Below are positions 51,970-60,865 of a stretch of DNA of 64,000 nt, piece after piece; within the stretch, counting starts at the first letter, position 1, and every line of letters begins with the position of its first letter. The translations under genes and the position numbers were made by a program. The notes beneath the pieces are model-generated. The model searched no databases. It was not told the DNA's origin and was given only the letters and a program-made list of their open reading frames with translations. The DNA comes from a bacterium 1XD21-13. GTDB lineage: Bacteria; Bacillota; Clostridia; Lachnospirales; Lachnospiraceae. The DNA lies in the NCBI GenBank assembly GCA_009917555.1, contig QZDX01000007.1:62001-126000 (forward strand). Reading direction: 5' to 3'.

Positions 51970-53664
51970 ATGGCGAGAACCGTAGGAATCGGGATACAGA
52001 GCTTTGAGAAAATACGAGAGAGACAATGCTTTTATGTAGATAAAACAAAGTTTATAAAAGAGTGGTGGGAAAACCAGGATGATGTTACCTTAATCACTCG
52101 TCCCAGGCGTTTTGGAAAGACATTAACTATGAGTATGACAGAGCAGTTCTTTTCCGTAAACTATGCCGGACGGGAAGATTTGTTTCAGGGGCTTTCTATC
52201 TGGGAGGATGAGAAGTACAGAAGGCTGCAGGGAACGTATCCGGTGATTAGCCTTTCCTTTGCGAATGTAAAGGAGAATGCCTATGAAAAGGTTCGCTATC
52301 GAATCTGTCAGATACTTCGTGATTTATATGTACAGAATCATTTCCTTTTAGATGGCGAGCTGCTGACTTCGAGTGAAAAGGACTATTTTAACAGGATATC
52401 GGAGACCATGAATGAAGAAGATGCAACCATGAGTCTTCATTATTTGTCTTCATTTTTATTCCGTTATTACAATAAAAAGGTAATTATTCTTCTGGACGAG
52501 TATGACACTCCAATGCAGGAGGCATATGTAAATGGGTATTGGGAAGAGCTGGTTTCCTTTACCAGGAGCTTGTTTAATTCAACCTTTAAGACGAATCCTT
52601 ACCTGGAGCGGGCTATTATGACAGGAATCACGCGAGTGAGCAGGGAATCCATCTTTTCTGATTTAAATAATCTTAAGGTAGTAACCACTACTTCGAATGA
52701 ATATGCGGATTGTTTTGGCTTTACGGAGGAAGAGGTATTTGTCGCATTGGCTGAGCTGGGAATGTCAGATAGGAAGCAAGAGGTTAAAAGCTGGTATGAT
52801 GGTTTTACCTTTGGAAACCATACGGACATTTACAATCCCTGGTCTATTATAAATTATTTGGACACAGGAAAGGTTGGAGCCTACTGGGCGAATTCCAGCT
52901 CCAACAGCCTGGTAGGAAAGCTGATTCGAGAGGGAAGCGCAGATGTTAAGCGGGAATTCGAGGATCTGATTTCCGGTCAGTCGATTACAAAGCCCATAGA
53001 TGAACAGATTGTGTATGGGGAGTTGGATGGAAGTGAAGAGGGAATCTGGAGTCTCTTATTGGCCAGCGGCTATCTGAAGGTGCTTCATTATGAAGAAGAC
53101 CCAGAATCCGTGGATGCGCCGGATTATGAGCTGGCACTTACCAATCGTGAAGTAAGACGGATGTTCTACATCATGGTACGGGATTGGTTCCGCAAGAGCA
53201 GAAGGGAGTACAATGAATTTATCAAGGCACTTTTGGCAGACGATTTGAAAGTTATGAATTATTATATGAATAAAGTGGCCCTCACTACCTTTAGCAGCTT
53301 TGATGTGGGAAATAAACCTTCAGAGGCCGCAGAGCCGGAACGGTTTTACCACGGCTTTGTATTAGGATTATTGGTAGAGCTTTCTGATCGCTATACCGTA
53401 ACTTCGAACCGGGAAAGCGGTTTTGGCCGGTATGATGTAATTCTGGAGCCCAAAAAGAATGATGATGGAATCATATTGGAATTCAAGGTACAGGATGCGG
53501 AGGATGAAAAGGACCTTACGGATACAGTGAAGGCAGCATTGCATCAGATAGAGAAGAAGAACTATGAGGCAGCACTTATATCAAAAGGCGTTCCAGAAGG
53601 CAAAATACGCAAGTATGGCTTTGCTTTCTGTGGGAAAAAGGTTTTGATTGGGACAGCAACCTAA
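51970..53664 (+). CDS. AAA-ATPase-like protein with PD-(D/E)XK nuclease domain
   Basis: A 564-residue protein of the large gut-bacterial family with an AAA-ATPase-like region (about 5-260: FYVDKTKFIKEWW, Walker-A-like RPRRFGKTLTMSM, Walker B VIILLDEYDTPMQ) and a C-terminal PD-(D/E)XK domain (about 455-560: SGFGRYDVILEP, GIILEFKVQ with the E-x-K pair). Many copies exist per genome in Bacteroides and Clostridia and a mobile or defence role has been suggested, but none is proven. AAGGAGG lies ten bases upstream. It is complete here, with no sign of decay. Confidence 0.9.
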   Translation: MARTVGIGIQSFEKIRERQCFYVDKTKFIKEWWENQDDVTLITRPRRFGKTLTMSMTEQFFSVNYAGREDLFQGLSIWEDEKYRRLQGTYPVISLSFANVKENAYEKVRYRICQILRDLYVQNHFLLDGELLTSSEKDYFNRISETMNEEDATMSLHYLSSFLFRYYNKKVIILLDEYDTPMQEAYVNGYWEELVSFTRSLFNSTFKTNPYLERAIMTGITRVSRESIFSDLNNLKVVTTTSNEYADCFGFTEEEVFVALAELGMSDRKQEVKSWYDGFTFGNHTDIYNPWSIINYLDTGKVGAYWANSSSNSLVGKLIREGSADVKREFEDLISGQSITKPIDEQIVYGELDGSEEGIWSLLLASGYLKVLHYEEDPESVDAPDYELALTNREVRRMFYIMVRDWFRKSRREYNEFIKALLADDLKVMNYYMNKVALTTFSSFDVGNKPSEAAEPERFYHGFVLGLLVELSDRYTVTSNRESGFGRYDVILEPKKNDDGIILEFKVQDAEDEKDLTDTVKAALHQIEKKNYEAALISKGVPEGKIRKYGFAFCGKKVLIGTAT

Positions 53665-53689
53665 AAATTGTGATAAGAGATGACTAGTA

Positions 53690-54586
53690 TTATTCGCTAA
53701 ACTCCCTCTTGGCACAATACTCAAGCACCGCTTCCAGCTGCGGCGAAACCCACTTATCCCGATGATAAAGAAGCTGCTTCCAAATCTCCACCTCAAAGTC
53801 CGTCACATTCAGACGGACAATGGTTCCGGCCTCCACATCCTGCTGTGTCACATAGTCAGGCAGAAAAGAGATCCCAGCTCCCTCCCCAATGAGAGAACAG
53901 ATGAGCCTGGCGCTTCCCATCTCCAGGATCGGGGTCACCTCCAGGGAGCGCTCCGCCAGCCCTTCATCCAGAAGCCGCCGGTAGCTCATTCCCTTCTCCG
54001 TCAAGAGAAAGGGCCAGGAAAGCAGCTCCGCCACGGCAAGGGAAGAACGATTAGCCAGAGGACAGGAGGCAGAAGCAATAAAGTGCATTTTCACCGTCTC
54101 CTCCCGAAAAATCACATACTCCCTGTCATAAATATGATTATCCAGGGTTAAAATAGCATCTGCCTCATTGTGATTCATCAGCCGGAACATTTCCTCCGTT
54201 CCGGCTGCAATAATCTTCAGCGTAATCCCCGGATGCTGCCGGCAAAAATCAGGAAAGCTGTTGTCAAAGAGCGAATCACAGAGAGAGTCCGCCATAGCCA
54301 GGCGTATATGCCCCTTAAGTTCCTGGTGTTCCGCCATAGTCTCCGTAAGCTCCAAGGTCATCCTGCGGATCTGATGAGCATAATTCAGAACCTCCCGTCC
54401 CTTTTCCGTAAGAGCAACCGTATGATTAATCCGCTCAAAGAGCTGCGCATTCAGCTCCGTCTCCAACTGACGTATCTGAAAAGAAACCGTAGACTGGGAG
54501 TAACCAAGGGCCAGAGCCGCTTTTGTAAAGCTATTCAATTCCGCCACATGAATAAACGTAGTCAAATTCTTCAGATCCAAAGTCAT
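53690..54586 (-). CDS. LysR family regulator
   Basis: A 298-residue regulator with the LysR winged helix (about 1-60: LKNLTTFIHVAELNSFTKAALALGYSQSTVSFQ begins it) and the co-inducer fold (about 90-290, with LKGHIRLAMADSL and the lobe ending VRLNVTDFEVE). Start 54586 has AAAGGAG upstream; a longer frame to 54619 has none. It is divergent from the AGCS symporter gene, the classical LysR arrangement, so that gene is its likely target. Confidence 0.93.
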   Translation of the reverse strand: MTLDLKNLTTFIHVAELNSFTKAALALGYSQSTVSFQIRQLETELNAQLFERINHTVALTEKGREVLNYAHQIRRMTLELTETMAEHQELKGHIRLAMADSLCDSLFDNSFPDFCRQHPGITLKIIAAGTEEMFRLMNHNEADAILTLDNHIYDREYVIFREETVKMHFIASASCPLANRSSLAVAELLSWPFLLTEKGMSYRRLLDEGLAERSLEVTPILEMGSARLICSLIGEGAGISFLPDYVTQQDVEAGTIVRLNVTDFEVEIWKQLLYHRDKWVSPQLEAVLEYCAKREFSE

Positions 54587-54645
54587 ATCTCCTTTTTTAT
54601 ATAATAAGTTATCAAGCAAAATTCAAAACAATAAATCTAATAATT

Positions 54646-54700
54646 CGATACCAAATATCGCATTTATCAATTTTACAGATGTTCCCTTATACTATATACT
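54646..54700 (+). promoter_or_regulatory. AGCS symporter promoter with candidate LysR site
   Basis: TTTACA at 54672, 17 bases, TATACT at 54695. Twelve bases before the -35 box, CGATA-ccaaa-TATCG (54646-54660) is a short inverted repeat of the T-N11-A kind that LysR proteins bind. Confidence 0.6.
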
Positions 54701-54761
54701 AAATGTAAAAGAATTACAAGCTACTATCAATCACGTTATATTCTACAAAAGGAAGAAAATC

Positions 54762-56195
54762 ATGTCTATATTTCAAGGAATTTATCAAGGCTTTATGTCC
54801 CTGTTCCAAGCCGTTTATCACTGTCTGTGGGGTGACCTGTTTACCATCCCCCTGCCCGGCGGAAGCACCCTGGGAATTTCCCTGCTGGTGCTGATTCTCA
54901 TTCCCTCTGGGATCTACTTCACCGTAAGGACCCGTTTCCTCCCTTTCCGTCTGTTTCCGGAAATGCTGCGAATCACAGCGGAAAAGCGGAATAAATCCAG
55001 AGAGGGAGCCATTTCCGGTGTCCAGGCACTGATTGTATCCACAGCCACCCGAGTAGGCATGGGCAATCTGGTGGGCGTCGTAGCCGCCATCTCCCTAGGG
55101 GGAGCAGGCGCCGTGTTCTGGATGTGGGTGACAGCCCTCTTGGGAGCCTCCACAGCCTTTATCGAGGCGACCTTGGCACAGCTTTATAAGGAAAAAGATC
55201 CACTTTACGGCGGTTACCGGGGCGGTCCGGCTTACTATATCCATCACCTCTTTGTAAAGCCGGGCAGCGCCCGCCGCAAATCTGTCATAGCCGTTTTATT
55301 TGCCCTGTCCGGCCTTATCTGCTGGTGCGGTATCAGCCAGGTTATCGGCAACTCCGTGTCCTCGGCCTTTTACAATGCCTTTCAGATACCGCCCCTTTAC
55401 ACAACCATCGTTCTTGTGGCGGTTTCTGCGGTAATCGTGCTGCGTAAATATGCCACTGTGAAGGTACTGGATGTGGTAGTGCCGGTGATGGCGGTTTTAT
55501 ATTTCCTGTTTACCATATTTATTATGATTAAAAATGCGGCCCTGCTTCCCTCCGTGTTTGGGCAAATCTTTGAGGAAGCCTTCGGAATCCGTCAGGCGGT
55601 GGCAGGCGGCTTTGGAGCGGTGCTGATGAACGGCGCAAAGAGAGGTCTCTTCTCCAATGAGGCCGGTTCCGGTTCTGCTCCCTGTGCGGCAGCAGCGGCA
55701 GACATCAGCCATCCGGCAAAAGAGGGGCTATTGCAGGCATTGGGCGTATTTATTGACACCCTTGTGATCTGTACCTGCTCCGCCATGATCATGCTCTTAA
55801 CTCCCGCCGGGATGACGGAGGGACTTGCGGGGATGGATTTGCTGCAGAAAGCCATGGGATATCACCTGGGAGAATTCGGTGTTATCTTTATTGCCGTGAT
55901 CCTGTGGCTGTTCAGCTTTTCCACCTTTATCGGAATCCTGTTCTATGCCAGGCCCAATGTGGCCTACCTGTTCGGCGACAACTGGCTGTCTCAGACCCTG
56001 TACAAGGTTCTGGCGCTGATCATGCTTTTCATTGGAGGGCTGGCTGCCTACACCTTTGTGTGGGATTTGGGAGACGTAGGCGTGGGGCTGATGACCGTAT
56101 TTAATATGATAGCACTGTTCCCCATGGCGCGCCATGCCCTGGATTCCCTGAAGGATTACGAGGAAAAACGAAAGCAGGATAAGAAAGTATTGTAA
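54762..56195 (+). CDS. Sodium:alanine (AGCS) symporter
   Basis: A 477-residue membrane protein with about eleven helices that imports alanine or glycine with sodium. Family segments: RVGMGNLVGVVAAISLGGAGAVFW split around about 105-128, EATLAQLYKEKD, GGPAYYIHH, and KRGLFSNEAGSGSAPCAAAAAD (about 290). The first part uses many C-ending codons, unlike the following gene. The ribosome site is AAAGGAAG. The divergent LysR protein likely controls it. Confidence 0.95.
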   Translation: MSIFQGIYQGFMSLFQAVYHCLWGDLFTIPLPGGSTLGISLLVLILIPSGIYFTVRTRFLPFRLFPEMLRITAEKRNKSREGAISGVQALIVSTATRVGMGNLVGVVAAISLGGAGAVFWMWVTALLGASTAFIEATLAQLYKEKDPLYGGYRGGPAYYIHHLFVKPGSARRKSVIAVLFALSGLICWCGISQVIGNSVSSAFYNAFQIPPLYTTIVLVAVSAVIVLRKYATVKVLDVVVPVMAVLYFLFTIFIMIKNAALLPSVFGQIFEEAFGIRQAVAGGFGAVLMNGAKRGLFSNEAGSGSAPCAAAAADISHPAKEGLLQALGVFIDTLVICTCSAMIMLLTPAGMTEGLAGMDLLQKAMGYHLGEFGVIFIAVILWLFSFSTFIGILFYARPNVAYLFGDNWLSQTLYKVLALIMLFIGGLAAYTFVWDLGDVGVGLMTVFNMIALFPMARHALDSLKDYEEKRKQDKKVL

Positions 56196-56200
56196 TTTCA

Positions 56201-56246
56201 CAAAAATTTCATTCGTTTTTTCCATCCTTTATAGTAAAATAGAAGC
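56201..56246 (+). promoter_or_regulatory. Promoter before DUF1538 gene (copy 1 of a duplicated sequence)
   Basis: AAAAATTTCATTCGTTTT leads to TATAGTAAAATAG. With TTCGTT as -35 and TAAAAT as -10 the spacer is 17. A near-identical 45-base sequence lies at the end of the DUF1538 gene. Confidence 0.5.
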
Positions 56247-56265
56247 ATCTGGATGGAGGAAGTGT

Positions 56266-57834
56266 ATGAGACATAATAAGCTTTTGATGGAAAAAATATA
56301 TGAATCAGTGGCGTCGGTGCTGCCGATCACGGCAATTGTATTGATTTTGAGTATTACCATTGCCCCCTTGACACCCGGCACCCTGGTTCTGTTTTTATTT
56401 GGAGCCTTGATGCTGGTATTTGGCATGGGCTTTTTTACATTGGGAGCGGAGCTGGCCATGATTCCCATGGGAGAGGGGATCGGCGTGGTCATGAGCCGTT
56501 CCAGGAAAATGTGGGTTTCTCTGGGCTGCTGTCTGATTTTGGGAATTCTCATTACCCTTGCGGAGCCGGATCTTCAGGTGTTGGCCCAGCAGGTGCCCTC
56601 CATTCCCAATCTGACATTGATCTTAACGGTAGCTGCGGGGGTGGGAGTCTTTTTAGTGATTGCACAGCTTCGTATGCTCTTTCGCATTCCCCTGTCCTAC
56701 ACGCTGGTATTTTTCTATACCCTGGTATTTCTGCTGGCAGTAATTGGACCGAACACCTTTATTCCTGTGTCCTTTGATTCCGGCGGTGTAACTACGGGAC
56801 CCATTACGGTTCCCTTTATTATGGCGCTTGGTATTGGTATGGCCTCCATCCGAAGTGATAAGAATTCCAGCAGTGACAGCTTTGGTCTCATTTCCCTGTG
56901 CAGCATTGGACCGGTATTTATGGTGCTCCTTCTGGGAATCGTCTATCAGCCGGAGCAGGTGTCCTATACGCCGGCGGCGATTGCGGAGATTGTCACCACC
57001 AGGGATGCGGCACGGGAATTTGCGGCAAGCCTTCCGGTCTATGTGCAGGAGGTGGCTGTAGCCATTGTCCCCATTGCAGGATTGTTTCTGCTGTTTCAGA
57101 TGATTACCAGGCGATTTCACCGACATCAGCTTCTGCGGATCGCCCTGGGGCTTTTGTATACCTATTTAGGACTGGTGCTTTTCCTTACAGGGGTAAATGT
57201 GGGCTTTATGCCTGCCGGACAGTTGATTGGCTCCACCTTGGCCGGAGGTGCCCACAATTGGCTGCTGATTCCCATTGGCATGGTAATTGGCTATTACATC
57301 GTCAAGGCAGAGCCGGCGGTTCAGGTACTGACCAAGCAGGTGGAGGAGATTTCCAATGGCTCCATCCGTCAGAGCTCTATTCAGAAAAGCCTGTCCATTG
57401 GAATCTGTATTTCCGCAGGCATTTCCATGCTGCGGATTCTCACGGGGATTCCCATACTCTGGTTTCTGGTGCCGGGCTATGCGATTTCCCTGGTAATGAC
57501 CTTTTTTGTTAAGCAGATTTTTACAGGTATTGCCTTTGACTCCGGCGGCGTGGCAAGTGGGCCTATGACGGCTACCTTTCTTCTTCCCCTGGCAATGGGA
57601 GCCTGTGAGACTGTGGGGGGAAATATTCTGACGGATGCCTTCGGTGTGGTGGCTATCATGGCATCTGCGGAGACGCGGAATGCCATCATGGAGACAGTGA
57701 ACATCAAGCACGGCCTCAAAACAGAGGCAGGGGCAATGATTTGCTCCGTAGGGATTATCACATGGTTCGTCTGGGATAAAATTTCAGTAATTAAAAATTT
57801 CAGTCGTCTTTTTCTTCATTTTATAGTAGAATAG
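56266..57834 (+). CDS. DUF1538 membrane transporter, internally duplicated
   Basis: A 522-residue membrane protein with about twelve helices in two similar halves. Each half carries a signature: SFDSGGVTTGPITVPFIMALG near 165 and AFDSGGVASGPMTATFLLPLA near 425. This duplication is the mark of DUF1538. A related two-protein system (UmpAB) has been described as a cation/proton antiporter in a halophile, so ion transport is plausible. The C-terminal end, FSRLFLHFIVE, is coded by a near copy of the gene's own promoter. It lies behind the alanine symporter, possibly with separate control. Confidence 0.85.
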   Translation: MRHNKLLMEKIYESVASVLPITAIVLILSITIAPLTPGTLVLFLFGALMLVFGMGFFTLGAELAMIPMGEGIGVVMSRSRKMWVSLGCCLILGILITLAEPDLQVLAQQVPSIPNLTLILTVAAGVGVFLVIAQLRMLFRIPLSYTLVFFYTLVFLLAVIGPNTFIPVSFDSGGVTTGPITVPFIMALGIGMASIRSDKNSSSDSFGLISLCSIGPVFMVLLLGIVYQPEQVSYTPAAIAEIVTTRDAAREFAASLPVYVQEVAVAIVPIAGLFLLFQMITRRFHRHQLLRIALGLLYTYLGLVLFLTGVNVGFMPAGQLIGSTLAGGAHNWLLIPIGMVIGYYIVKAEPAVQVLTKQVEEISNGSIRQSSIQKSLSIGICISAGISMLRILTGIPILWFLVPGYAISLVMTFFVKQIFTGIAFDSGGVASGPMTATFLLPLAMGACETVGGNILTDAFGVVAIMASAETRNAIMETVNIKHGLKTEAGAMICSVGIITWFVWDKISVIKNFSRLFLHFIVE

Positions 57835-57836
57835 AG
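57791..57836 (+). promoter_or_regulatory. Promoter-like duplicate before the dam leader (copy 2)
   Basis: AAAAATTTCAGTCGTCTT leads to TATAGTAGAATAG. It resembles the sequence before the DUF1538 gene over about 45 bases with one gap, although here it still lies inside the DUF1538 coding end. It may start transcription of the dam leader element. Confidence 0.5.
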
Positions 57837-57842
57837 ATATTG

Positions 57843-58007
57843 CGAGACTGGAATCAGTAACACTTTAAAAATGTACGAGGTGTTACGGAACTGGAATCAG
57901 TAACACCTTGTACAGTGCCAGAAGGATTTACAGGCACAGGCTTTTGTGACTGGAAATCCTTCTTATACGGGGGTACTGTTAGAGGTGTTACAGAACTGGA
58001 ATAGGAG
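57843..58007 (+). repeat. Long form of the leader element before dam
   Basis: Three related units: GACTGGAATCAGTAACAC at 57846; a 15-pair hairpin at 57872-57914 (TGTACGAGGTGTTAC / GTAACACCTTGTACA, one G-T) whose loop is GGAACTGGAATCA; and GAGGTGTTACAGAACTGGAA at 57982, then AGGAG before the dam start. Between the last two stands the hairpin 57920-57963 (AGAAGGATTT / AAATCCTTCT). The order matches the element at 50.9 kb. Confidence 0.8.
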
Positions 58008-58014
58008 AAAAAGA

Positions 58015-58863
58015 ATGAGCAGTACAAACACAGTGCCCTTTGTAAAATGGGCCGGCGGAAAACGGCAGCTTTTGGAGCATTTAAGTTTTCGGATGCCGGA
58101 GGAATATAAGGATTACTACGAGCCCTTTGTGGGAGGCGGAGCACTCTTGTTTCACCAGAAGCCTGCCTGGGCCTTTATCAATGATATTAACCGGGAGCTG
58201 ATTCACACCTACACGGAGATTCGGGATCACATGGACCCCCTGGCGGTGCTTTTGAATTCCATGGATCAGGTAACCTGCACCAAGGAATTCTACTATGAAA
58301 TGCGGGAGCGCTACAATGACAAGCTGAAATCCAAGGATTATGACACGGAGATGGCCGCTCTGTTTATTTACCTGAATAAGCATTGCTTTAACGGCCTCTA
58401 CCGGGTCAACCAGAAGGGACAGTTCAATGTGCCCTGGAACCAGAAGGAGCAGGTCCGCTCGGTGGATGTGGAGAACATAAAAAATGTTTCTTACTATTTA
58501 AAATCCGTAACCATTACCTGTCAGGATTTTGAAAAGTCTCTGGAGACAGCAAAGAAAGGGGATTTTATCTATTTTGACAGCCCCTACGCACCCCTGAATC
58601 CGGCTTCCTTTGATTCTTATACCAAGGAGGGATTCACGGAGGAGGAGCACAGACGTCTCTCGAAGGTATTCAGAGAGCTGTCAGACAGAGGCTGCTATTG
58701 TATGCTGACCAATCACAATACGGAGTTGATTCGGGAGATCTACCGTGATTTCCTACGGGAAGAGGTGGATGTGCGCCGGGCTATTAACTCCGATCCTAAG
58801 AAGCGGGTAGGAAAAGAAGTGATTATTCGAAACTATGGAGAAGCTATTTCTTACCACGAATAA
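58015..58863 (+). CDS. Dam-type DNA adenine methyltransferase, orphan
   Basis: A 282-residue N6-adenine methyltransferase, D12 class. VKWAGGKRQLLEHL holds the SAM loop (about 10-23), then YYEPFVGGGALLFH and NDINRELIHTY, and LNKHCFNGLYRVNQKGQFNVP. The catalytic motif is Asp188-Ser-Pro-Tyr191 rather than the common DPPY. No restriction nuclease gene adjoins, so it is probably a solitary methylase, with GATC as the most likely target. Start 58015 has AGGAG eight to nine bases upstream at the end of the leader element. Confidence 0.92.
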   Translation: MSSTNTVPFVKWAGGKRQLLEHLSFRMPEEYKDYYEPFVGGGALLFHQKPAWAFINDINRELIHTYTEIRDHMDPLAVLLNSMDQVTCTKEFYYEMRERYNDKLKSKDYDTEMAALFIYLNKHCFNGLYRVNQKGQFNVPWNQKEQVRSVDVENIKNVSYYLKSVTITCQDFEKSLETAKKGDFIYFDSPYAPLNPASFDSYTKEGFTEEEHRRLSKVFRELSDRGCYCMLTNHNTELIREIYRDFLREEVDVRRAINSDPKKRVGKEVIIRNYGEAISYHE

Positions 58864-58865
58864 AA

Positions 58866-59558
58866 TTATTTCATAAAAATCATCGAGGCAATCACAGTTA
58901 TAATCCCGCAGACTCCAATAGCCAGTCCGCTCATAGCCCCTTCCGTTTCTCCGATCTGCAAGGCACGGGAGGTGCCGATAGCATGGCTGCAGGCTCCGAT
59001 GGAAAGTCCGGCCGCCACAGGATCCTTTACCCGAAACAGGCGAATCAGAAACGGGGCAAGGATACTCCCCAAAATTCCGGTAAAAATAACGGCAATCACG
59101 GTCACCGGAACAATTCCCCCATGAGAGCCGCTCACCTCCACCGCAATGGGAGTGGTGATGGACTTGGGGATCAGGGAGGCGGTCATGGCTTCATCCAGGC
59201 GAAACAGACGACAGAGCAGATAAACACTTCCCATGGAGGTAACAGATCCCACCGTACAGCCCACCACAATCGGGAGCCAGTTTTCCTTAAGAATTTCTAT
59301 CTTGCTGTAAATGGAAACTGCCAGGCAGGCGGTAGCCGGAGCCAGGAACATGTTGATAATAGCGCCACCGGCATTGTAGCTTTCATATGGAATGTTTAAC
59401 AGGGACAAAAGCCCTACAATCAGCAAAATGGCAATTAACAAGGGATTACATAGAACGGATTTCAGACGTGCCTGGAGCTTGGTACCCAGCCAAAAGGCCA
59501 CAATACTCACGGCAATTCCGAAAAAGGGAGAAGCCCATAATTCACGCATATTTTTCAC
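58866..59558 (-). CDS. lrgB: LrgB family membrane protein
   Basis: A 230-residue membrane protein with about seven helices: FFGIAVSIVAFWLGTKL, NMFLAPATACLAVSIY, the conserved SLIPKSITTPIAVEVS segment (about 128-143) and GACSHAIGTSRALQIGE. LrgAB/CidAB pairs have been linked to murein hydrolase control, and in bacilli to pyruvate uptake. It lies 112 bases behind lrgA on the same strand. It converges with dam, two bases apart. Confidence 0.93.
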   Translation of the reverse strand: MKNMRELWASPFFGIAVSIVAFWLGTKLQARLKSVLCNPLLIAILLIVGLLSLLNIPYESYNAGGAIINMFLAPATACLAVSIYSKIEILKENWLPIVVGCTVGSVTSMGSVYLLCRLFRLDEAMTASLIPKSITTPIAVEVSGSHGGIVPVTVIAVIFTGILGSILAPFLIRLFRVKDPVAAGLSIGACSHAIGTSRALQIGETEGAMSGLAIGVCGIITVIASMIFMK

Positions 59559-59670
59559 TTTTTGTTCCTTTCATATTATTTCATAATGGATGAATCTTGT
59601 ACCTTTGCCCGGCAGGATTTTTGCCAGTGGAAGGGAATACCCGGAAAGTTTTCTGGATATTGGATAAGCG

Positions 59671-60024
59671 TTACTTCCTCTTGAGCAGGCGCATGGTAAG
59701 ACGAATGCTGAATGCGGTAACGGCAAAGGTGATAACCGTAGTGATGGTACAGATGACCAAAAGGGGAAGCCAGCTCGTTTTCAGAATATCCAGATAATTG
59801 ATCACATTGACACCGGCCGGGATAAAGAAAAAGGCCATATTTCCCAGGAGAAAATCCGACTTCTCCCGAATATGCTCCACCTTCAAAAGCCCTGTGAGCA
59901 GGCAGATAAGCAGCAGAAGCATAGCAATGACGCTGGCCGGAAACGCAAAGGGAAGCAGGTGCTCTACCACAGCTCCCAACCAGCAGATGGCAAAAATAAT
60001 TCCAAATTGTTTGATGATTTTCAT
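59671..60024 (-). CDS. lrgA: LrgA/CidA family holin-like membrane protein
   Basis: A 117-residue protein with four helices starting MKIIKQFGIIFAICWLGAVV, with the conserved PASVIAMLLLLICLLTGLLK and FIPAGVNVINYLDIL segments. It works with LrgB. The start at 60024 follows AGGAG by nine bases; a longer reading to 60081 lacks a ribosome site. A hairpin-poor 106-base gap separates it from the dehydrogenase gene upstream. Confidence 0.92.
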   Translation of the reverse strand: MKIIKQFGIIFAICWLGAVVEHLLPFAFPASVIAMLLLLICLLTGLLKVEHIREKSDFLLGNMAFFFIPAGVNVINYLDILKTSWLPLLVICTITTVITFAVTAFSIRLTMRLLKRK

Positions 60025-60130
60025 AATCCTTACTCCTATAATAGCCGCTGCGCGGCAGCACGAAAGGGTAAAACTTGACATTTCTTAGCCGGACTAATAA
60101 AAGCGAGATATATCATGAGAATAGCAGGGT

Positions 60131-60865
60131 TTAAATCCACCCGCCATCCAACCTTATAATCTGTCCGGTTAAATAGGACGTTTGGCACGCAAGAGAGAAG
60201 GTGAGATCTGCCGCCTCCTTGGGCGTGCCAAAGCGCCCGGCTGGAATTTCCTCCGCAATAGCAGCTCGCTCCTCCCGGGAGAAGCAGGCATTCATATCCG
60301 TATCCATAGCGCCGCAGGCAATGGCATTTACGGCAATGCCGCTTGGGGCCAGTTCCTTGGCCAGAGCCATAGTCAGAGCATTGACCGCACCCTTGGAGGC
60401 CGAATAAGCCGTCTCACAGGAGGCGCCCACACAGCCCCAGACAGAGGAAATATTGATGATGGAGCCGGATTTCTGTTTTAGCATATAGGGAAGGGCCTGC
60501 CGGGTACAGAGAAAAACGGAGGTGGAGTTGGTCCTCATTACATGCTCCCATTCCTTAAGAGAAAGCTCCGTAAAAAGCCCCACCCTGGAAATGCCGGCAT
60601 TGTTCACCAGAACATCCACACCGTCGAAGCGCTCCTCCATTTTCTGAAAGCAGTCCCGGACCGCTGTTTCTTCCCCCATATCCCCCATAAAGGTGAGGCA
60701 GGTGACCCCGTAGGTGTTATGAAGCCTATGGGCCAATGCCTCCAGACGTTCCCCGGAGCGGATGCAGGTGAGAGCCAGGCTCCAGCCCTCGGAGGCGAAT
60801 TTTTCAGCAACAGCGGCACCGATGCCCCTGGAGGCGCCTGTGATAAGTGCGGTATGATTTTTCAT
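60131..60865 (-). CDS. Short-chain dehydrogenase/reductase, FabG-like
   Basis: A 244-residue NAD(P)-dependent oxidoreductase of the classical group. TGASRGIGAAVA is the cofactor loop (about 9-20), NNAGIS follows near 87, the catalytic Ser is in INISSVWG, Tyr and Lys in YSASKGAV, and it ends TGQIIRLDGGWI. It is close to 3-oxoacyl-ACP reductases, but it is not among fatty acid synthesis genes, so the substrate is open. AAGGAGAA lies before the start. Confidence 0.9.
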   Translation of the reverse strand: MKNHTALITGASRGIGAAVAEKFASEGWSLALTCIRSGERLEALAHRLHNTYGVTCLTFMGDMGEETAVRDCFQKMEERFDGVDVLVNNAGISRVGLFTELSLKEWEHVMRTNSTSVFLCTRQALPYMLKQKSGSIINISSVWGCVGASCETAYSASKGAVNALTMALAKELAPSGIAVNAIACGAMDTDMNACFSREERAAIAEEIPAGRFGTPKEAADLTFSLACQTSYLTGQIIRLDGGWI

